Assembly (NCBI RefSeq): GCF_029814175.1
Contig: NZ_CP122312.1
Coordinates: 868,001-932,000 of the forward strand
Reading direction: 5' to 3'
DNA from: Halospeciosus flavus
GTDB lineage: Archaea; Halobacteriota; Halobacteria; Halobacteriales; Halobacteriaceae
DNA length: 64,000 bases
Both the position numbers and the translations under genes were made by a program. Of the stretch, positions 17,693-26,289 are shown one piece after another. The notes under the pieces are model-generated. The model was not told the DNA's origin, searched no databases, and was given only the letters and a program-made list of their open reading frames with translations. Position 1 is the first letter of the stretch. Each line of letters starts with the position of its first letter.

Positions 17693-18736
17693 TCACCAGG
17701 TACCGTGGAAGGTGTCGAAGGAGAGTTCGTCGAGCGGCTTGTTGCCGACGGCGATCTCGTACTCACCGGGCGTCAGCATCGGCTTGTGGAAGCGCGGGCC
17801 GTCGTCGGTCGTGATGCGCGGACAACCGGTGTTGACGAACGCGTCCATGTCGAAGTTCCGGAGGCGGTCGGGCGTTACCTCGTCCATGGTGATGAGGTAG
17901 GCGTTCTCGTTGTTCTCGACGATCTCGTTGGCCTGCTCCCAACGACCCTGGCCGATCTTCGTACAGAAGATGACGCCCCACTTCTCGGCGCTCATCGCCT
18001 TGTGGACCGAGGCGTAGCGCTGCTTGAGGAACTGGTCGGTGTCCGCGACCTCGACGACGTTGTTGACGGGGTCGCCGATGACGACCTTCTTGTCGGGGTG
18101 TTCCATCGCCAGCCCGAGCGGGTGGAACTTCCCGCCGCCGACGTAGAGGACCTGGTCGGCGTCGATGTCCGCGGAGGCGTAGTTGCAGCCGAGGACCTGC
18201 CCCTCGTGGGTGAGACGGTCGTCGCCGCGTCGCGTGTGGACCGTGAAGTCGCGCTCCTCGAGCCACTCGCGCATCGCCTCGAACTTGTTCATGTGCTGGG
18301 CCGTCGTGACCAGACCGACGTCACTGGTCTCCAGTTTCTCGACGGCTTCCTCCATGATGGGGACGACGTCGACGTTGGAGAACAGCGGGACGTAGATGAT
18401 CTTCTCGGAGTCCTTCATCGGGGAGTGCCCGAAGTGGACGAAGACGTCCGTCCGGCGCATCAGGTAGGTGTCGAGGTCGCAGGCGCCGTAGCAGGGCTGT
18501 CCCGAGATCATCACGCGCGTCCCGTCGGGCAGGAGTTCGCGCAGGTCGTCGGCGACGGCGGGGCCGCGGCGCTTCAGTCCCTCGGGGAACTGGAGACCGA
18601 CCTTCTCGGCGTCGCGCTCTTCGACGGCCTCGACGATGCGGTCGAGTTCGTAGTCCCACGTTCGGTCGTGCCTGAGGGACATTCCGGTGTTCCGGAGGTC
18701 TCCCTCGGTACGGTCGGCTGTCTGGTCCTGACTCAT
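17693..18736 (-). CDS. dph2: Diphthamide biosynthesis enzyme Dph2
   Basis: A 347-residue radical enzyme that transfers the 3-amino-3-carboxypropyl group of SAM to a His of aEF2, the first step of diphthamide synthesis. Cys82/Cys86 in PCYGACD, Cys184 in GCNYAS and Cys305 in NTGCPR supply the three ligands of the unusual 4Fe-4S cluster. Archaeal Dph2 works as a homodimer. The ATG at 18736 has a TATA-like GGTTATACA upstream on the minus strand. Length is normal. Confidence 0.95.
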   Translation of the reverse strand: MSQDQTADRTEGDLRNTGMSLRHDRTWDYELDRIVEAVEERDAEKVGLQFPEGLKRRGPAVADDLRELLPDGTRVMISGQPCYGACDLDTYLMRRTDVFVHFGHSPMKDSEKIIYVPLFSNVDVVPIMEEAVEKLETSDVGLVTTAQHMNKFEAMREWLEERDFTVHTRRGDDRLTHEGQVLGCNYASADIDADQVLYVGGGKFHPLGLAMEHPDKKVVIGDPVNNVVEVADTDQFLKQRYASVHKAMSAEKWGVIFCTKIGQGRWEQANEIVENNENAYLITMDEVTPDRLRNFDMDAFVNTGCPRITTDDGPRFHKPMLTPGEYEIAVGNKPLDELSFDTFHGTW

Positions 18737-18865
18737 TGCGAGCGATTACACACTCGGCGTGTATAACCTCGGCGTTTCGTGGGGTCCAGCGGCGTGCCTT
18801 CGACTGCCGCGGTACTACTCGTCGCACCCACACCGTTCAAGCCCCACCCGCCGTTAGCCCCACAC

Positions 18866-19528
18866 ATGAGTGACGCCGACCTCCCGCTGGAGCACGTCCA
18901 CGCCGAACCCGACGAACCGACCGAGGGGGCCGCCCCCGCCGTCTTCGTGATGCACGGCCGCGGCGCCGACGAGGAAGACCTCCTCCCCATCGCCCAGCGT
19001 CTCCCGGACACGCTGCACGTCGTCAGCCTTCGCGCGCCCGAGCGCCTCCGTGGGGGGTTCACCTGGTACGAACTCGTCATGCCCGAAGGCGACCTCCACC
19101 AGAGCCAACCGGACCAGGAGGACTTCCGCCGCAGTCTCGACCTCGTCGTCGAGTCCATCGACGAGGCGGTCGACTCCTACGGACTCGACGAGGACCGCAT
19201 CGGCCTCCTCGGGTTCAGCCAGGGCGGCATCATGTCTCTCTCGCTGCTCGTCGAGGACCCCTCCAGTTACGAGTGGGTCGTCGCGATGCACTCCTACCTC
19301 CCCGAGTCCCACGAGGACCGCTCGCCCGAGGGCATCGAGGACCAACCGGTGTTCGTCGGCGCGGGCAAGCAGGACCGCGTCATCCCCCGGAAGCGCTCAC
19401 AGCGCGCGGCCGAACGACTCCGCGAGATGGGCGCGGACGTCACCTTCCGCGCGTACGAGGCACCCCACGGCGTCGCCCAGGCCGAACTGGACGACGTCGT
19501 CGAGTGGGTGAACGGCGAAGTCCGATAG
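18866..19528 (+). CDS. Alpha/beta hydrolase, carboxylesterase/phospholipase family
   Basis: A 220-residue serine hydrolase of the short carboxylesterase (dienelactone hydrolase-like) family. Ser118 in GFSQGG, Asp170 in GKQDRVIP and His201 in PHGV form the triad; FVMHGRGADE near residue 28 is the oxyanion strand-turn. Natural substrate unknown. ATG 18866 is chosen because the family core starts soon after and the frame upstream is only a shadow. It is divergent from dph2 and 57 nt upstream of the YlbF-like gene, same strand. Confidence 0.9.
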   Translation: MSDADLPLEHVHAEPDEPTEGAAPAVFVMHGRGADEEDLLPIAQRLPDTLHVVSLRAPERLRGGFTWYELVMPEGDLHQSQPDQEDFRRSLDLVVESIDEAVDSYGLDEDRIGLLGFSQGGIMSLSLLVEDPSSYEWVVAMHSYLPESHEDRSPEGIEDQPVFVGAGKQDRVIPRKRSQRAAERLREMGADVTFRAYEAPHGVAQAELDDVVEWVNGEVR

Positions 19529-19585
19529 GTGTGGGAAGGTGCCTCGACCAGCACGTTCAAAGGGTCGTCTCACCAACGGCGAGGC

Positions 19586-19993
19586 ATGAGCATCGACGCG
19601 GATGCCGACGCGGACGCCGACTTCGAGGGGACGAACGACGTCGACGAACTCGCCGCCCAACTGGGCGAAGCCATCGCCGACCTGCCCGAGTACCAGCGCT
19701 TCGAGTCGGTGAAGGCCGAGGTCGAGGCGGACGAGAACCTCCAAGAGCAGATAAACCAGTTCCAGCAGAAACAACAGGAGTTCATGCTCGCGCGCCAGTC
19801 CGGCGACGCCACCCAGCAGGACGTCCGCGACCTGCAGGACGCCCAGCGCGACCTCCACAGCCACCCCGTGATGGCCGACTACCTCGAAGCACAGGAGGAA
19901 CTCACCGACCGCCTCGAAACCCTCAACGAGGCCATCTCCGCCCCACTCGACGTCGACTTCGGCGGCGAGGCCGGTGGCTGCTGTCAGGACTGA
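19586..19993 (+). CDS. YlbF/YmcA-family protein with Cys-Cys tail
   Basis: A 135-residue, mostly helical protein. After a DA-rich start, residues 20-118 match the YlbF/YmcA (DUF964) family: DLPEYQRFESVKAEVEADENLQ and a long coiled helix of Gln. In Bacillus, YlbF, YmcA and YaaT form a complex that carries iron-sulfur clusters and affects RNA processing. Here the C-terminus ends GGCCQD, a possible metal or cluster ligand. ATG 19586; convergent, 10-bp overlap with the Bat-type HTH gene. Confidence 0.8.
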   Translation: MSIDADADADADFEGTNDVDELAAQLGEAIADLPEYQRFESVKAEVEADENLQEQINQFQQKQQEFMLARQSGDATQQDVRDLQDAQRDLHSHPVMADYLEAQEELTDRLETLNEAISAPLDVDFGGEAGGCCQD

Positions 19994-20718
19994 GTGTCGT
20001 CGAGTGCGTTCCGGGCGAGCGTCCGGACGCCGCGGCGGAGTCGCTCCGACGCCGACTGCGCGGAGATCCCGAGTTCCTCGGCGACGGCTTCGAGCGTCGT
20101 CCCCCGCGGGACGTCGAAGTAGCCGGCTCGGAGCGCGGCGTCGACGGCTTCGCGCTGGCGACCGGTGAGTCCGTGGTCGGCCCCGTCGTCGTTCGCCTGT
20201 GACCCGCCGTAGACGCGCTGGAGGTCGAACGCGACCCCCAGGTCGGCACACACCGTTCTGAACCTCGCGAACACCTCGCGGTCGGGAAAACGCATCCGCG
20301 TGTGCCACCCGTCCGCGTCGCCGTGGAGTGCGAGGAGTTCCGCCCCGAGTTCGACGTACTCGGGGTACATGACCGTCTCGAGTTCCTCACTGAACTGGAC
20401 CCGATAGAGGTGTCGCTCCGGGAGGCGGTTGAGGAGGGTCTCGTCGGTCACGCTCGGGTCCACGCGGAGCGCGCGCTCGAACGTCGCCAGCGCGTCCGTC
20501 GCTGCGTCCGTTGCCGGGTCCGCCCCGCCCGTGGCGTCGGCGCCGTGGAGGATCGTCTCCGACCCGTCGGCCGGTTCTGCCCAGAAGAAGAACAGCGGCC
20601 GCTGTGGGTCGGTACCGACCTCCTGTTCGACGTCGAGGTGGACGCCGGGGACCGCTCGTCGCGTCTCGTAGAGGACGAGACCCGGCGACTCGAGGCGGAA
20701 CTCCGCGATGAGGCTCAT
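19984..20718 (-). CDS. Bat-type helix-turn-helix regulator
   Basis: A 244-residue regulator of the haloarchaeal Bat family. The first ~160 residues form a sensory domain without a clear PAS or GAF signature. The C-terminal 60 residues hold the HTH-10 domain: LTGRQREAVDAALRAGYFDVPRG, then LEAVAEELGISAQSASERLRRG. Such proteins act as activators or repressors at upstream elements of haloarchaeal promoters. ATG 20718; the longer open frame upstream is a shadow of the metallo-hydrolase. It is divergent from that gene, so a shared 90-bp control region is likely. Confidence 0.85.
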   Translation of the reverse strand: MSLIAEFRLESPGLVLYETRRAVPGVHLDVEQEVGTDPQRPLFFFWAEPADGSETILHGADATGGADPATDAATDALATFERALRVDPSVTDETLLNRLPERHLYRVQFSEELETVMYPEYVELGAELLALHGDADGWHTRMRFPDREVFARFRTVCADLGVAFDLQRVYGGSQANDDGADHGLTGRQREAVDAALRAGYFDVPRGTTLEAVAEELGISAQSASERLRRGVRTLARNALDDTQS

Positions 20719-20808
20719 CCGTCCCGCACGGTACGTCTGGACGGAGATAAGCGTGCCGGCGTGCCCGATTTCCGAACGCTTAGGGTCGCCCCGGTTCCAC
20801 GACGGGAC

Positions 20809-21648
20809 GTGAGCGAGACACACAGCGACTGGGGGGACTGGCTCCCCCGCGCCGTCGCCGACGCCGACCCGGACGGCGTCGCCGTCTGGTACCTCGGTTG
20901 CAACGGCTTCGTACTCAAGGGTAGCGAGGGGACGACCGTCTTCGTCGACCCCTACGTCGGCCTGGGTGACCCGCCGCGGACGGTCCGCATGATTCCCGTG
21001 CCCTTCGACCCCGCCGACGTCGAGGTGGCCGACGCCGTCTTCGCCACCCACGAGCACACCGACCACGTCCACGGCCCGAGTCAGGCCCCTATCCTCGCGA
21101 ACACCGGCGCCGACTACTACGCGCCCGACGACTCCCTCGACGTCGCTCGCGACGAGGAGGCGTGGACCGAACAATACGACGTCTCCACCGACCAGTTCGC
21201 GGAAGTCTCGGAGGGCGACACGTTCGACGTCGGCGAGTTCACCGTCCACGTCGAGGTCGCCCACGACCCCGACGCCACCCACCCCGTCTCCTACGTCTTC
21301 GAACACGAGGCGGGCACGTTCTTCCACGGCGGCGACACCAAGCCCGCGGGCGACTTCGTCCGCGTCGGCGAGGAGTACGACATCGACCTCGGGGTGCTCG
21401 CCTTCGGGACCGTGGGGAACATCCCCGACAAGGAGACCGGCGAACCCAAGCGCACCCGCTGGTACAACGACGAGAACCAGATCGTCGAGACCGCCGCGGA
21501 CCTCCGACTCGACCGCCTCCTCCCCTCCCACTGGGACATGTGGAAGGGCCTGACCAGCGACCCGAAGGTGCTCCACCACCACACCAAGAGCTTCGAGCAC
21601 CCCCGCTCGCTCGAACTCGTCGAGATCGGTGACCGCGTCGACCTGTAA
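20809..21648 (+). CDS. Metallo-beta-lactamase-fold hydrolase (UlaG-like)
   Basis: A 279-residue protein starting at GTG 20809. The metal motif HEHTDH is at 81-86, with later ligands in HGGDTK (173-178) and a C-terminal His in SHWDMW. Order and size resemble UlaG, the L-ascorbate-6-phosphate lactonase, and similar archaeal metal-dependent hydrolases, so a phosphorylated lactone or similar is possible. The gene is followed after 1 nt by a GNAT gene, hence one operon. It is divergent from a Bat-type regulator that may control it. Confidence 0.85.
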   Translation: MSETHSDWGDWLPRAVADADPDGVAVWYLGCNGFVLKGSEGTTVFVDPYVGLGDPPRTVRMIPVPFDPADVEVADAVFATHEHTDHVHGPSQAPILANTGADYYAPDDSLDVARDEEAWTEQYDVSTDQFAEVSEGDTFDVGEFTVHVEVAHDPDATHPVSYVFEHEAGTFFHGGDTKPAGDFVRVGEEYDIDLGVLAFGTVGNIPDKETGEPKRTRWYNDENQIVETAADLRLDRLLPSHWDMWKGLTSDPKVLHHHTKSFEHPRSLELVEIGDRVDL

Positions 21649-21649
21649 G

Positions 21650-22090
21650 ATGGGCGTCGTCCGCGCAACCACCGAGGCGGAACGCGAGGACGCCTTCGAC
21701 GTCCGCTACGAAGTGTTCGTCGAGGAGCAGGGCGTTCCGGAAGAGTTGGAGTGGGACGAACACGATGACTGGCCGGATACCGTCCACTTCGTCGCCTACG
21801 ACGAGGACGGCGAACCGGTCGGTGCGGCCCGACTCCGCCCGAAGGAGGACGCGACCGGCGTCGCGAAGGTCGAACGCGTCGCCGTTCGCGAGGACCGCCG
21901 CGGCGAGGACTGGGGTCGGCAGTTGATGACGGCCGTCGAGGACGCCGCCCGCGAAGCGGGGTACGCCGAGGTGTTCCTCCACGCCCAGCGGCCGGTTGAG
22001 GACTTCTACCGCCGACTCGGCTACGAGACGGTCAGCGACGTCTTCGAGGAGGCCGGTATCCCCCACGTCGAGATGGAGAAGCGACTCTGA
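21650..22090 (+). CDS. GNAT N-acetyltransferase
   Basis: A 146-residue GNAT-family protein. Residues 20-50 (VRYEVFVEEQGVPEELEWDE) match the YitH/ElaA-type subfamily start; VERVAVREDRRGEDWGRQLM is the acetyl-CoA pyrophosphate loop, and FYRRLGYETVSDVFEEAGIPHVEM is the usual end. Acetylates an unknown amine. ATG 21650 lies 1 nt after the hydrolase stop, so the two are translationally coupled. Confidence 0.87.
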   Translation: MGVVRATTEAEREDAFDVRYEVFVEEQGVPEELEWDEHDDWPDTVHFVAYDEDGEPVGAARLRPKEDATGVAKVERVAVREDRRGEDWGRQLMTAVEDAAREAGYAEVFLHAQRPVEDFYRRLGYETVSDVFEEAGIPHVEMEKRL

Positions 22091-22103
22091 ATTGGTATCA
22101 TTA

Positions 22104-22142
22104 CGTTGTAAATACAACGAACTACTGGACAATTTAAATATC
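22104..22142 (+). promoter_or_regulatory. Palindrome plus TATA upstream of the KaiC-like gene
   Basis: An inverted repeat CGTTGTA-AA-TACAACG (22104-22119) lies about 12 nt before an AT-rich AATTTAAATAT (22131-22141) that looks like a strong TATA box. The start is 60 nt further, so the transcript would have a leader of roughly 35 nt. The palindrome is placed where haloarchaeal activator sites (UAS) occur; it could also end the upstream GNAT transcript. Confidence 0.5.
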
Positions 22143-22201
22143 CGGACACGCTATTCTTTCCAAAGCACTCGGGACGACTTCTCGAGTGACGCTCCCCCCA
22201 C

Positions 22202-23683
22202 ATGGCATCGAACGACACTCATTCCGACGACAGAGTTTCGACGGGCACGGACGGTCTCGACGACGTGCTCGACGGCGGCTACGTCCCCGGACGGAACTAC
22301 ATGATCCATGGTCAACCCGGTGCGGGAAAGACCCTGCTGGGTCTGCACTTCTTGACCACCTGCGAACCGGACGAGAACGCACTCTACGTCAACCTCGGCG
22401 AACCCGAGGCGGACATCCGACGCGACGCCGAGCGCTTCGGTTTCGACCTCGACGACGTGGCGTTCCTCGACTTGAGCCCCTCCGCGGACTTCTTCACCGA
22501 AGACCAATCCTACGACGTCTTCCCCTCCAGCGAGGTCGAGGGCGACGGCGTCGTCGCGGACATCGTCGAGGGCGTCCGGGAACACGAACCCGACCGGGTG
22601 TTCGTCGACCCGATGACCCAGTTTCGCTACCTCTCGCCCGACGACTACCAGTTCCGCGAGCAGGTCCTCTCCTTCCTCCAGTTCATGAAGGAACGGGGGA
22701 CGACGGTCCTGTTCACCTCCCAGGACACGTCCGCGACGCCCGACGACGACCTGCAGTTCATGAGCGACGGCATCGTCCACCTCCGCTACGAGGAGGAGCG
22801 GCGCTCGCTCGAAGTGACGAAGTTCCGTGGCTCGGACTTCCAGGGCGGGGAACACGCTGTCCGTATCTCCGACACCGGGATGACCGTCTTCCCGAAGCTC
22901 CGTCCCGGGAGCCACGAGGCGACGTTCGCCGCCGAGCCACTCCCGTCGGGCGTCCCCGCGATGGACGAACTCCTCCACGGCGGACTCGAACGCGGAACCA
23001 TCTCCATCATCAGCGGCCCGAGCGGCGTCGGGAAGACGACGACGGGCACGCAGTTCGTGAAGGAGGCGGCCGGCCGCGGCGAGCGCTCGGTCATCTACAT
23101 GTTCGAGGAGTCGCGCGCGACGTTCCTCGAACGGATGCGGTCCATCAACGTGCCCGTCGAGCAGATGATCGACCGGGGGACCCTGGAGGTGAAGGAAGTC
23201 GAAGCCCTCGAACAGTCGCCGGCGGAGTTCGCCAACGACGTGCGCCACGAAGTCGAGGAGAACGACACGAAAATCGTGATGGTCGACGGCATCAACGGCT
23301 ATCGCCTGGCCATCCAGGGCGACGACGACGAACTCACGAACGAACTCCACTCGCTCGGGCGGTACCTCCAGAATATGGGGGTGACGACGATCTTCGTCTC
23401 GGAGATGCAGAGCATCACCGGCGAGTTCGAGGCGACGGAGGAGAACGTGAGTTACCTCGCGGACAACATCCTCTTCCTCCGCTACATCGAGTTCGAGGGC
23501 GAACTCCAGAAGGCCGTCGGCGTGCTCAAAAAGCGCGCGAGCGACTTCGAGCGGACGCTCCGCGACTTCGAAATCACCGAACACGGTCTCACGGTCGGCG
23601 GACCACTCTCGGAACTACGCGGCGTCCTGAGCGGGACGCCCGAATGGACCGAGAAGAAAGATGAGTTCGGCCGAGAGGACTGA
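22202..23683 (+). CDS. KaiC-like two-domain ATPase
   Basis: A 493-residue RecA-superfamily ATPase with two KaiC domains. P-loops are GQPGAGKT (37-44) and GPSGVGKT (272-279); Walker B strands are VFVDPM and IVMVDGIN. These haloarchaeal KaiC homologues are not known to run a clock; they are linked to signal transduction, often beside histidine kinases or response regulators. Its last 23 bp overlap the start of the PAS histidine kinase, so the pair is translationally coupled. The palindromic promoter upstream suggests regulated expression. Confidence 0.9.
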   Translation: MASNDTHSDDRVSTGTDGLDDVLDGGYVPGRNYMIHGQPGAGKTLLGLHFLTTCEPDENALYVNLGEPEADIRRDAERFGFDLDDVAFLDLSPSADFFTEDQSYDVFPSSEVEGDGVVADIVEGVREHEPDRVFVDPMTQFRYLSPDDYQFREQVLSFLQFMKERGTTVLFTSQDTSATPDDDLQFMSDGIVHLRYEEERRSLEVTKFRGSDFQGGEHAVRISDTGMTVFPKLRPGSHEATFAAEPLPSGVPAMDELLHGGLERGTISIISGPSGVGKTTTGTQFVKEAAGRGERSVIYMFEESRATFLERMRSINVPVEQMIDRGTLEVKEVEALEQSPAEFANDVRHEVEENDTKIVMVDGINGYRLAIQGDDDELTNELHSLGRYLQNMGVTTIFVSEMQSITGEFEATEENVSYLADNILFLRYIEFEGELQKAVGVLKKRASDFERTLRDFEITEHGLTVGGPLSELRGVLSGTPEWTEKKDEFGRED

Positions 23684-25082
23684 CGCCGACGGCGTCCCCC
23701 GGCCGGTGACCGTCTACCTCGGTGTCCGTGACGACCGCAACCGCCGGTTGCTCGCCCGCCGCCTCACCGATAGCTACAGCGTCGTCGGCCCGGACGAGAC
23801 GTCGCTCGACGACGTGGACGCAGACCTCTACGTCGTCGACGCGCCGACGCTCGAACGGGAGAGCGACGTCGTTCGGGAGAAACGGGATACGGCCGACCCG
23901 ACGTTCCTCCCGTTCCTCCTGTTGCTCGGTGAGATGGACGTCGACCAGACGCCCGAGCGAGCCTGGAAGTTCGTCGACGACGTCCTCGACACGCCGGTCA
24001 GCGGCGACGAACTCGACGCCCGTCTGGACAACCTGCTGGAGCGTCGCGGCCTCTCGCTCGAACTCGAACGCCAACGCGACGCGAGCGAAGAGCGCTTCCG
24101 CGCGCTGTTCGAGGCCGCGCCCGACCCGGTCGTCGTCACCGACGCCGACGGGGTCATCACCCGGGTCAACGAGGCGTTCACGGAGATCCTCGACATCTCC
24201 GCGACGACCGCCGAAGGCGCGACGTTCGACGACCTCGCGACGCTCGCGGCGGACCTCGACTCGGTCTCGCCGGTCCCGCCGGCGGGCGACGGCGTCGGCC
24301 CGACGAAAGAACCCGTCGAGTGGCGACTCGCCGACGAGACGCTCGTGACGGAGGTGAACGCGGACCTGGTGCGGACCGGCGACGACGAGTGGCTCGGCGT
24401 CTTCCGCGACATCACCGAGTTGATGGAACGCGAGGCGGAACTCGAACGGCAGAACGAACGCCTCGAAGAGTTCGCCAGCACCGTCGCCCACGACCTGAAG
24501 AACCCGCTCTCGCTCGTCGCGGGATTCGTCGAGATGGCCCGGAAGACCGGCGATGTCGACCACCTGGACGACGCCCAGGGCGAACTCGACCGGATGAACG
24601 ACCTCATCGAGGACGTCCTGACGCTCGCACGGGAGGGCGAAATCGTCACGGAGACGACGTCGGTCTCGCTGGCGGCGACCGCCCGCGACGCCTGGGAGTA
24701 CGTCGACCTCCCCCGAGAGGCGCTCGACCTCCCGACGGACGAACACGTCGAGGCCGACCCCGAACGCCTCCGCGAACTGTTCGTCAACGTCTTCGAGAAC
24801 GCGGTCGAACACGGGACCGAGTCGGAGGGCCGACCCGCGGTCACCGTCGACGTCGGCGTCACCCCCACCGGGTTCTACGTCGCCGACGACGGGTCGGGGC
24901 TCTCGGCGGAGGAACGCGAGAACCTCTTCGACGCCGGCTACACCACCGCGTCCCGCGGAACGGGCTTCGGTCTCGCCATCGTCCAGCGCATCGCCGATGG
25001 CCACGGCTGGGACGTCGACGTCGACGAGAGCGCGGCCGGCGGCGCCCGCTTCGACGTCACCGGCGTCGAGTTCACCGACTGA
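23661..25082 (+). CDS. Soluble PAS-domain histidine kinase
   Basis: A 473-residue sensor kinase without membrane segments. Residues about 14-130 read like a receiver-type alpha/beta domain (VTVYLGVRDDRNRRLLARRL, DADLYVVDAP) though its phospho-acceptor is uncertain; a PAS domain follows at about 142-255; HisKA has His277 in STVAHDLKNP; the HATPase_c end shows NVFENAVEH, VADDGSGL and GTGFGLAIV. It overlaps the KaiC-like ATPase by 23 bp. No response regulator is adjacent, so the output partner is unknown; the KaiC-like protein is a candidate. Confidence 0.92.
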   Translation: MSSAERTDADGVPRPVTVYLGVRDDRNRRLLARRLTDSYSVVGPDETSLDDVDADLYVVDAPTLERESDVVREKRDTADPTFLPFLLLLGEMDVDQTPERAWKFVDDVLDTPVSGDELDARLDNLLERRGLSLELERQRDASEERFRALFEAAPDPVVVTDADGVITRVNEAFTEILDISATTAEGATFDDLATLAADLDSVSPVPPAGDGVGPTKEPVEWRLADETLVTEVNADLVRTGDDEWLGVFRDITELMEREAELERQNERLEEFASTVAHDLKNPLSLVAGFVEMARKTGDVDHLDDAQGELDRMNDLIEDVLTLAREGEIVTETTSVSLAATARDAWEYVDLPREALDLPTDEHVEADPERLRELFVNVFENAVEHGTESEGRPAVTVDVGVTPTGFYVADDGSGLSAEERENLFDAGYTTASRGTGFGLAIVQRIADGHGWDVDVDESAAGGARFDVTGVEFTD

Positions 25083-25086
25083 GGGG

Positions 25087-25186
25087 GCGTATCTCAGTTG
25101 TCGGCCGCATATCTCGGCTATCGGCCGCATATCTCCGTTGTTCGGCGCGTTGTCGAGATATCGACGCCATATCTCAGTTGTTCGGG
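25087..25186. repeat. Five-unit 20-bp periodic array
   Basis: Five consecutive 20-bp units fill 25087-25186 with no gaps. Units 1, 2, 3 and 5 share TATCTC in the same phase (units begin GCGTATCTC, GCATATCTC, GCATATCTC, CCATATCTC) and mostly TTGTCGG-like ends; unit 4 contains the reverse complement GAGATA. It begins 5 bp after the kinase stop and ends 90 bp before the next gene's ATG. Confidence 0.8.
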
Positions 25187-25275
25187 ACTGCCGACGACCG
25201 ACCGGCGTGGTCGACACGGGACCGACGTTGGCCCGAAGCGCAATCCGTTTAGGCGAGGCCCCCCAGCATTCGACA

Positions 25276-26175
25276 ATGACTGTCGACCTCGCCGTCCCGC
25301 GCAAGGGCCGCCCGCTGGAAGCCGTTCTCGACCGGCTCGCGGGCCATGCCGGGATGGAGACCGTCGCCGACGAGGTCATCTCGACGCTCCGGTACGAGAA
25401 GGCGATCACGAAGGGCGAGCAGACCGACGACCGGGGCGTGTACGAGCGCCTCGCCGACTACTCGACGCCCGCGGACCCCTACTCTCCGGACTACACGCTC
25501 CTGCGCGACGACCGGGCGGGGATGCCGACGCGAATCGTCTTCGACTCTCTCACCGTCGACCTCGCGGACGTCGAGGTCCGTCTCGTGGGACGCGAGGAGC
25601 CGTTTCGCGCGCTGCGCAAACACGAGTTCGCACTCGGTTTCGACAGTGCCGACCTCGTCCTCGAAGAGGTGGTGAGCCTCGAACCCGACCCCCTCGAGTC
25701 TATCGAGGCGCTCAACGAGCGCATCGACCCCCACGACACGGACGTTCGCGTCGTGAACGGCCTCGGCGACACCGTCTACCACACGTTGCTCGCGACGCCC
25801 GAGACGCGTCGACGCGGACCCGACACCGACCTCACCCGCGAATTCGTCGCGGGCTACGAGGGCGAACTGTGTATCTCGCCGCGCTACGAACGCCTCGTCG
25901 AGGCCGTTCTGGGAACCGACGCGCTGGCGGGAATCGAGTTCGTCTACCCCGAATCCGGTCGCGAAGAAGAGGCTAGCATCGCCGACGCCGGACTCGGCGT
26001 GTACCTCACCGTCACCGGGTCGACGGCCCGCGAACACGGACTCGAACTCGGCGAGCGCCTCTTCCCCAGCGAGACGGTCCTCATGGAGAACCGCCACGAG
26101 ACCGGCGACGAGACCATCCAGCGAGTCCGAGACGCCCTCGCCGCCGCCGACTTCGACACCGCGATCACGGCCTGA
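25276..26175 (+). CDS. HisG-like hypothetical protein
   Basis: A 299-residue soluble protein. The N-terminus VDLAVPRKGRPLEAVLDRLAG resembles the start of ATP phosphoribosyltransferase HisG (AVPNKGRL) and FALGFDSADLVLEEVVSLEP resembles HisG's second domain; active-site residues could not be checked. It may be a paralogue of HisG with another phosphoribosyl-type role rather than the enzyme itself. The ATG at 25276 has a TATA-like GTTTAGG 25-30 nt upstream. A 20-bp-periodic DNA array sits just before this promoter. Confidence 0.55.
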   Translation: MTVDLAVPRKGRPLEAVLDRLAGHAGMETVADEVISTLRYEKAITKGEQTDDRGVYERLADYSTPADPYSPDYTLLRDDRAGMPTRIVFDSLTVDLADVEVRLVGREEPFRALRKHEFALGFDSADLVLEEVVSLEPDPLESIEALNERIDPHDTDVRVVNGLGDTVYHTLLATPETRRRGPDTDLTREFVAGYEGELCISPRYERLVEAVLGTDALAGIEFVYPESGREEEASIADAGLGVYLTVTGSTAREHGLELGERLFPSETVLMENRHETGDETIQRVRDALAAADFDTAITA

Positions 26176-26182
26176 GCGCGTC

Positions 26183-26242
26183 GACTCCGACCCTGACCCC
26201 GACCCCGTCTCTTGCCCCAGTCCCGGTCCCGACTCTGACTCC
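26183..26242. repeat. Ten-unit hexamer-phased array
   Basis: Ten 6-bp units (GACTCC, GACCCT, GACCCC, GACCCC, GTCTCT, TGCCCC, AGTCCC, GGTCCC, GACTCT, GACTCC) run without a gap, giving a pyrimidine-biased 60-bp tract on the plus strand. It lies between the HisG-like gene stop and the PHP gene promoter. Similar hexamer phasing is seen at 4800 and, shorter, near 12149. Confidence 0.65.
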
Positions 26243-26289
26243 GCCTGGGCGGACACACTCATTAGGGTCGGCGCCCAACGTCCCCGCTA

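Noticed and set aside
25087-25186. CRISPR array
   Set aside because: Units are contiguous 20-mers without spacers, and no cas gene is in the window.
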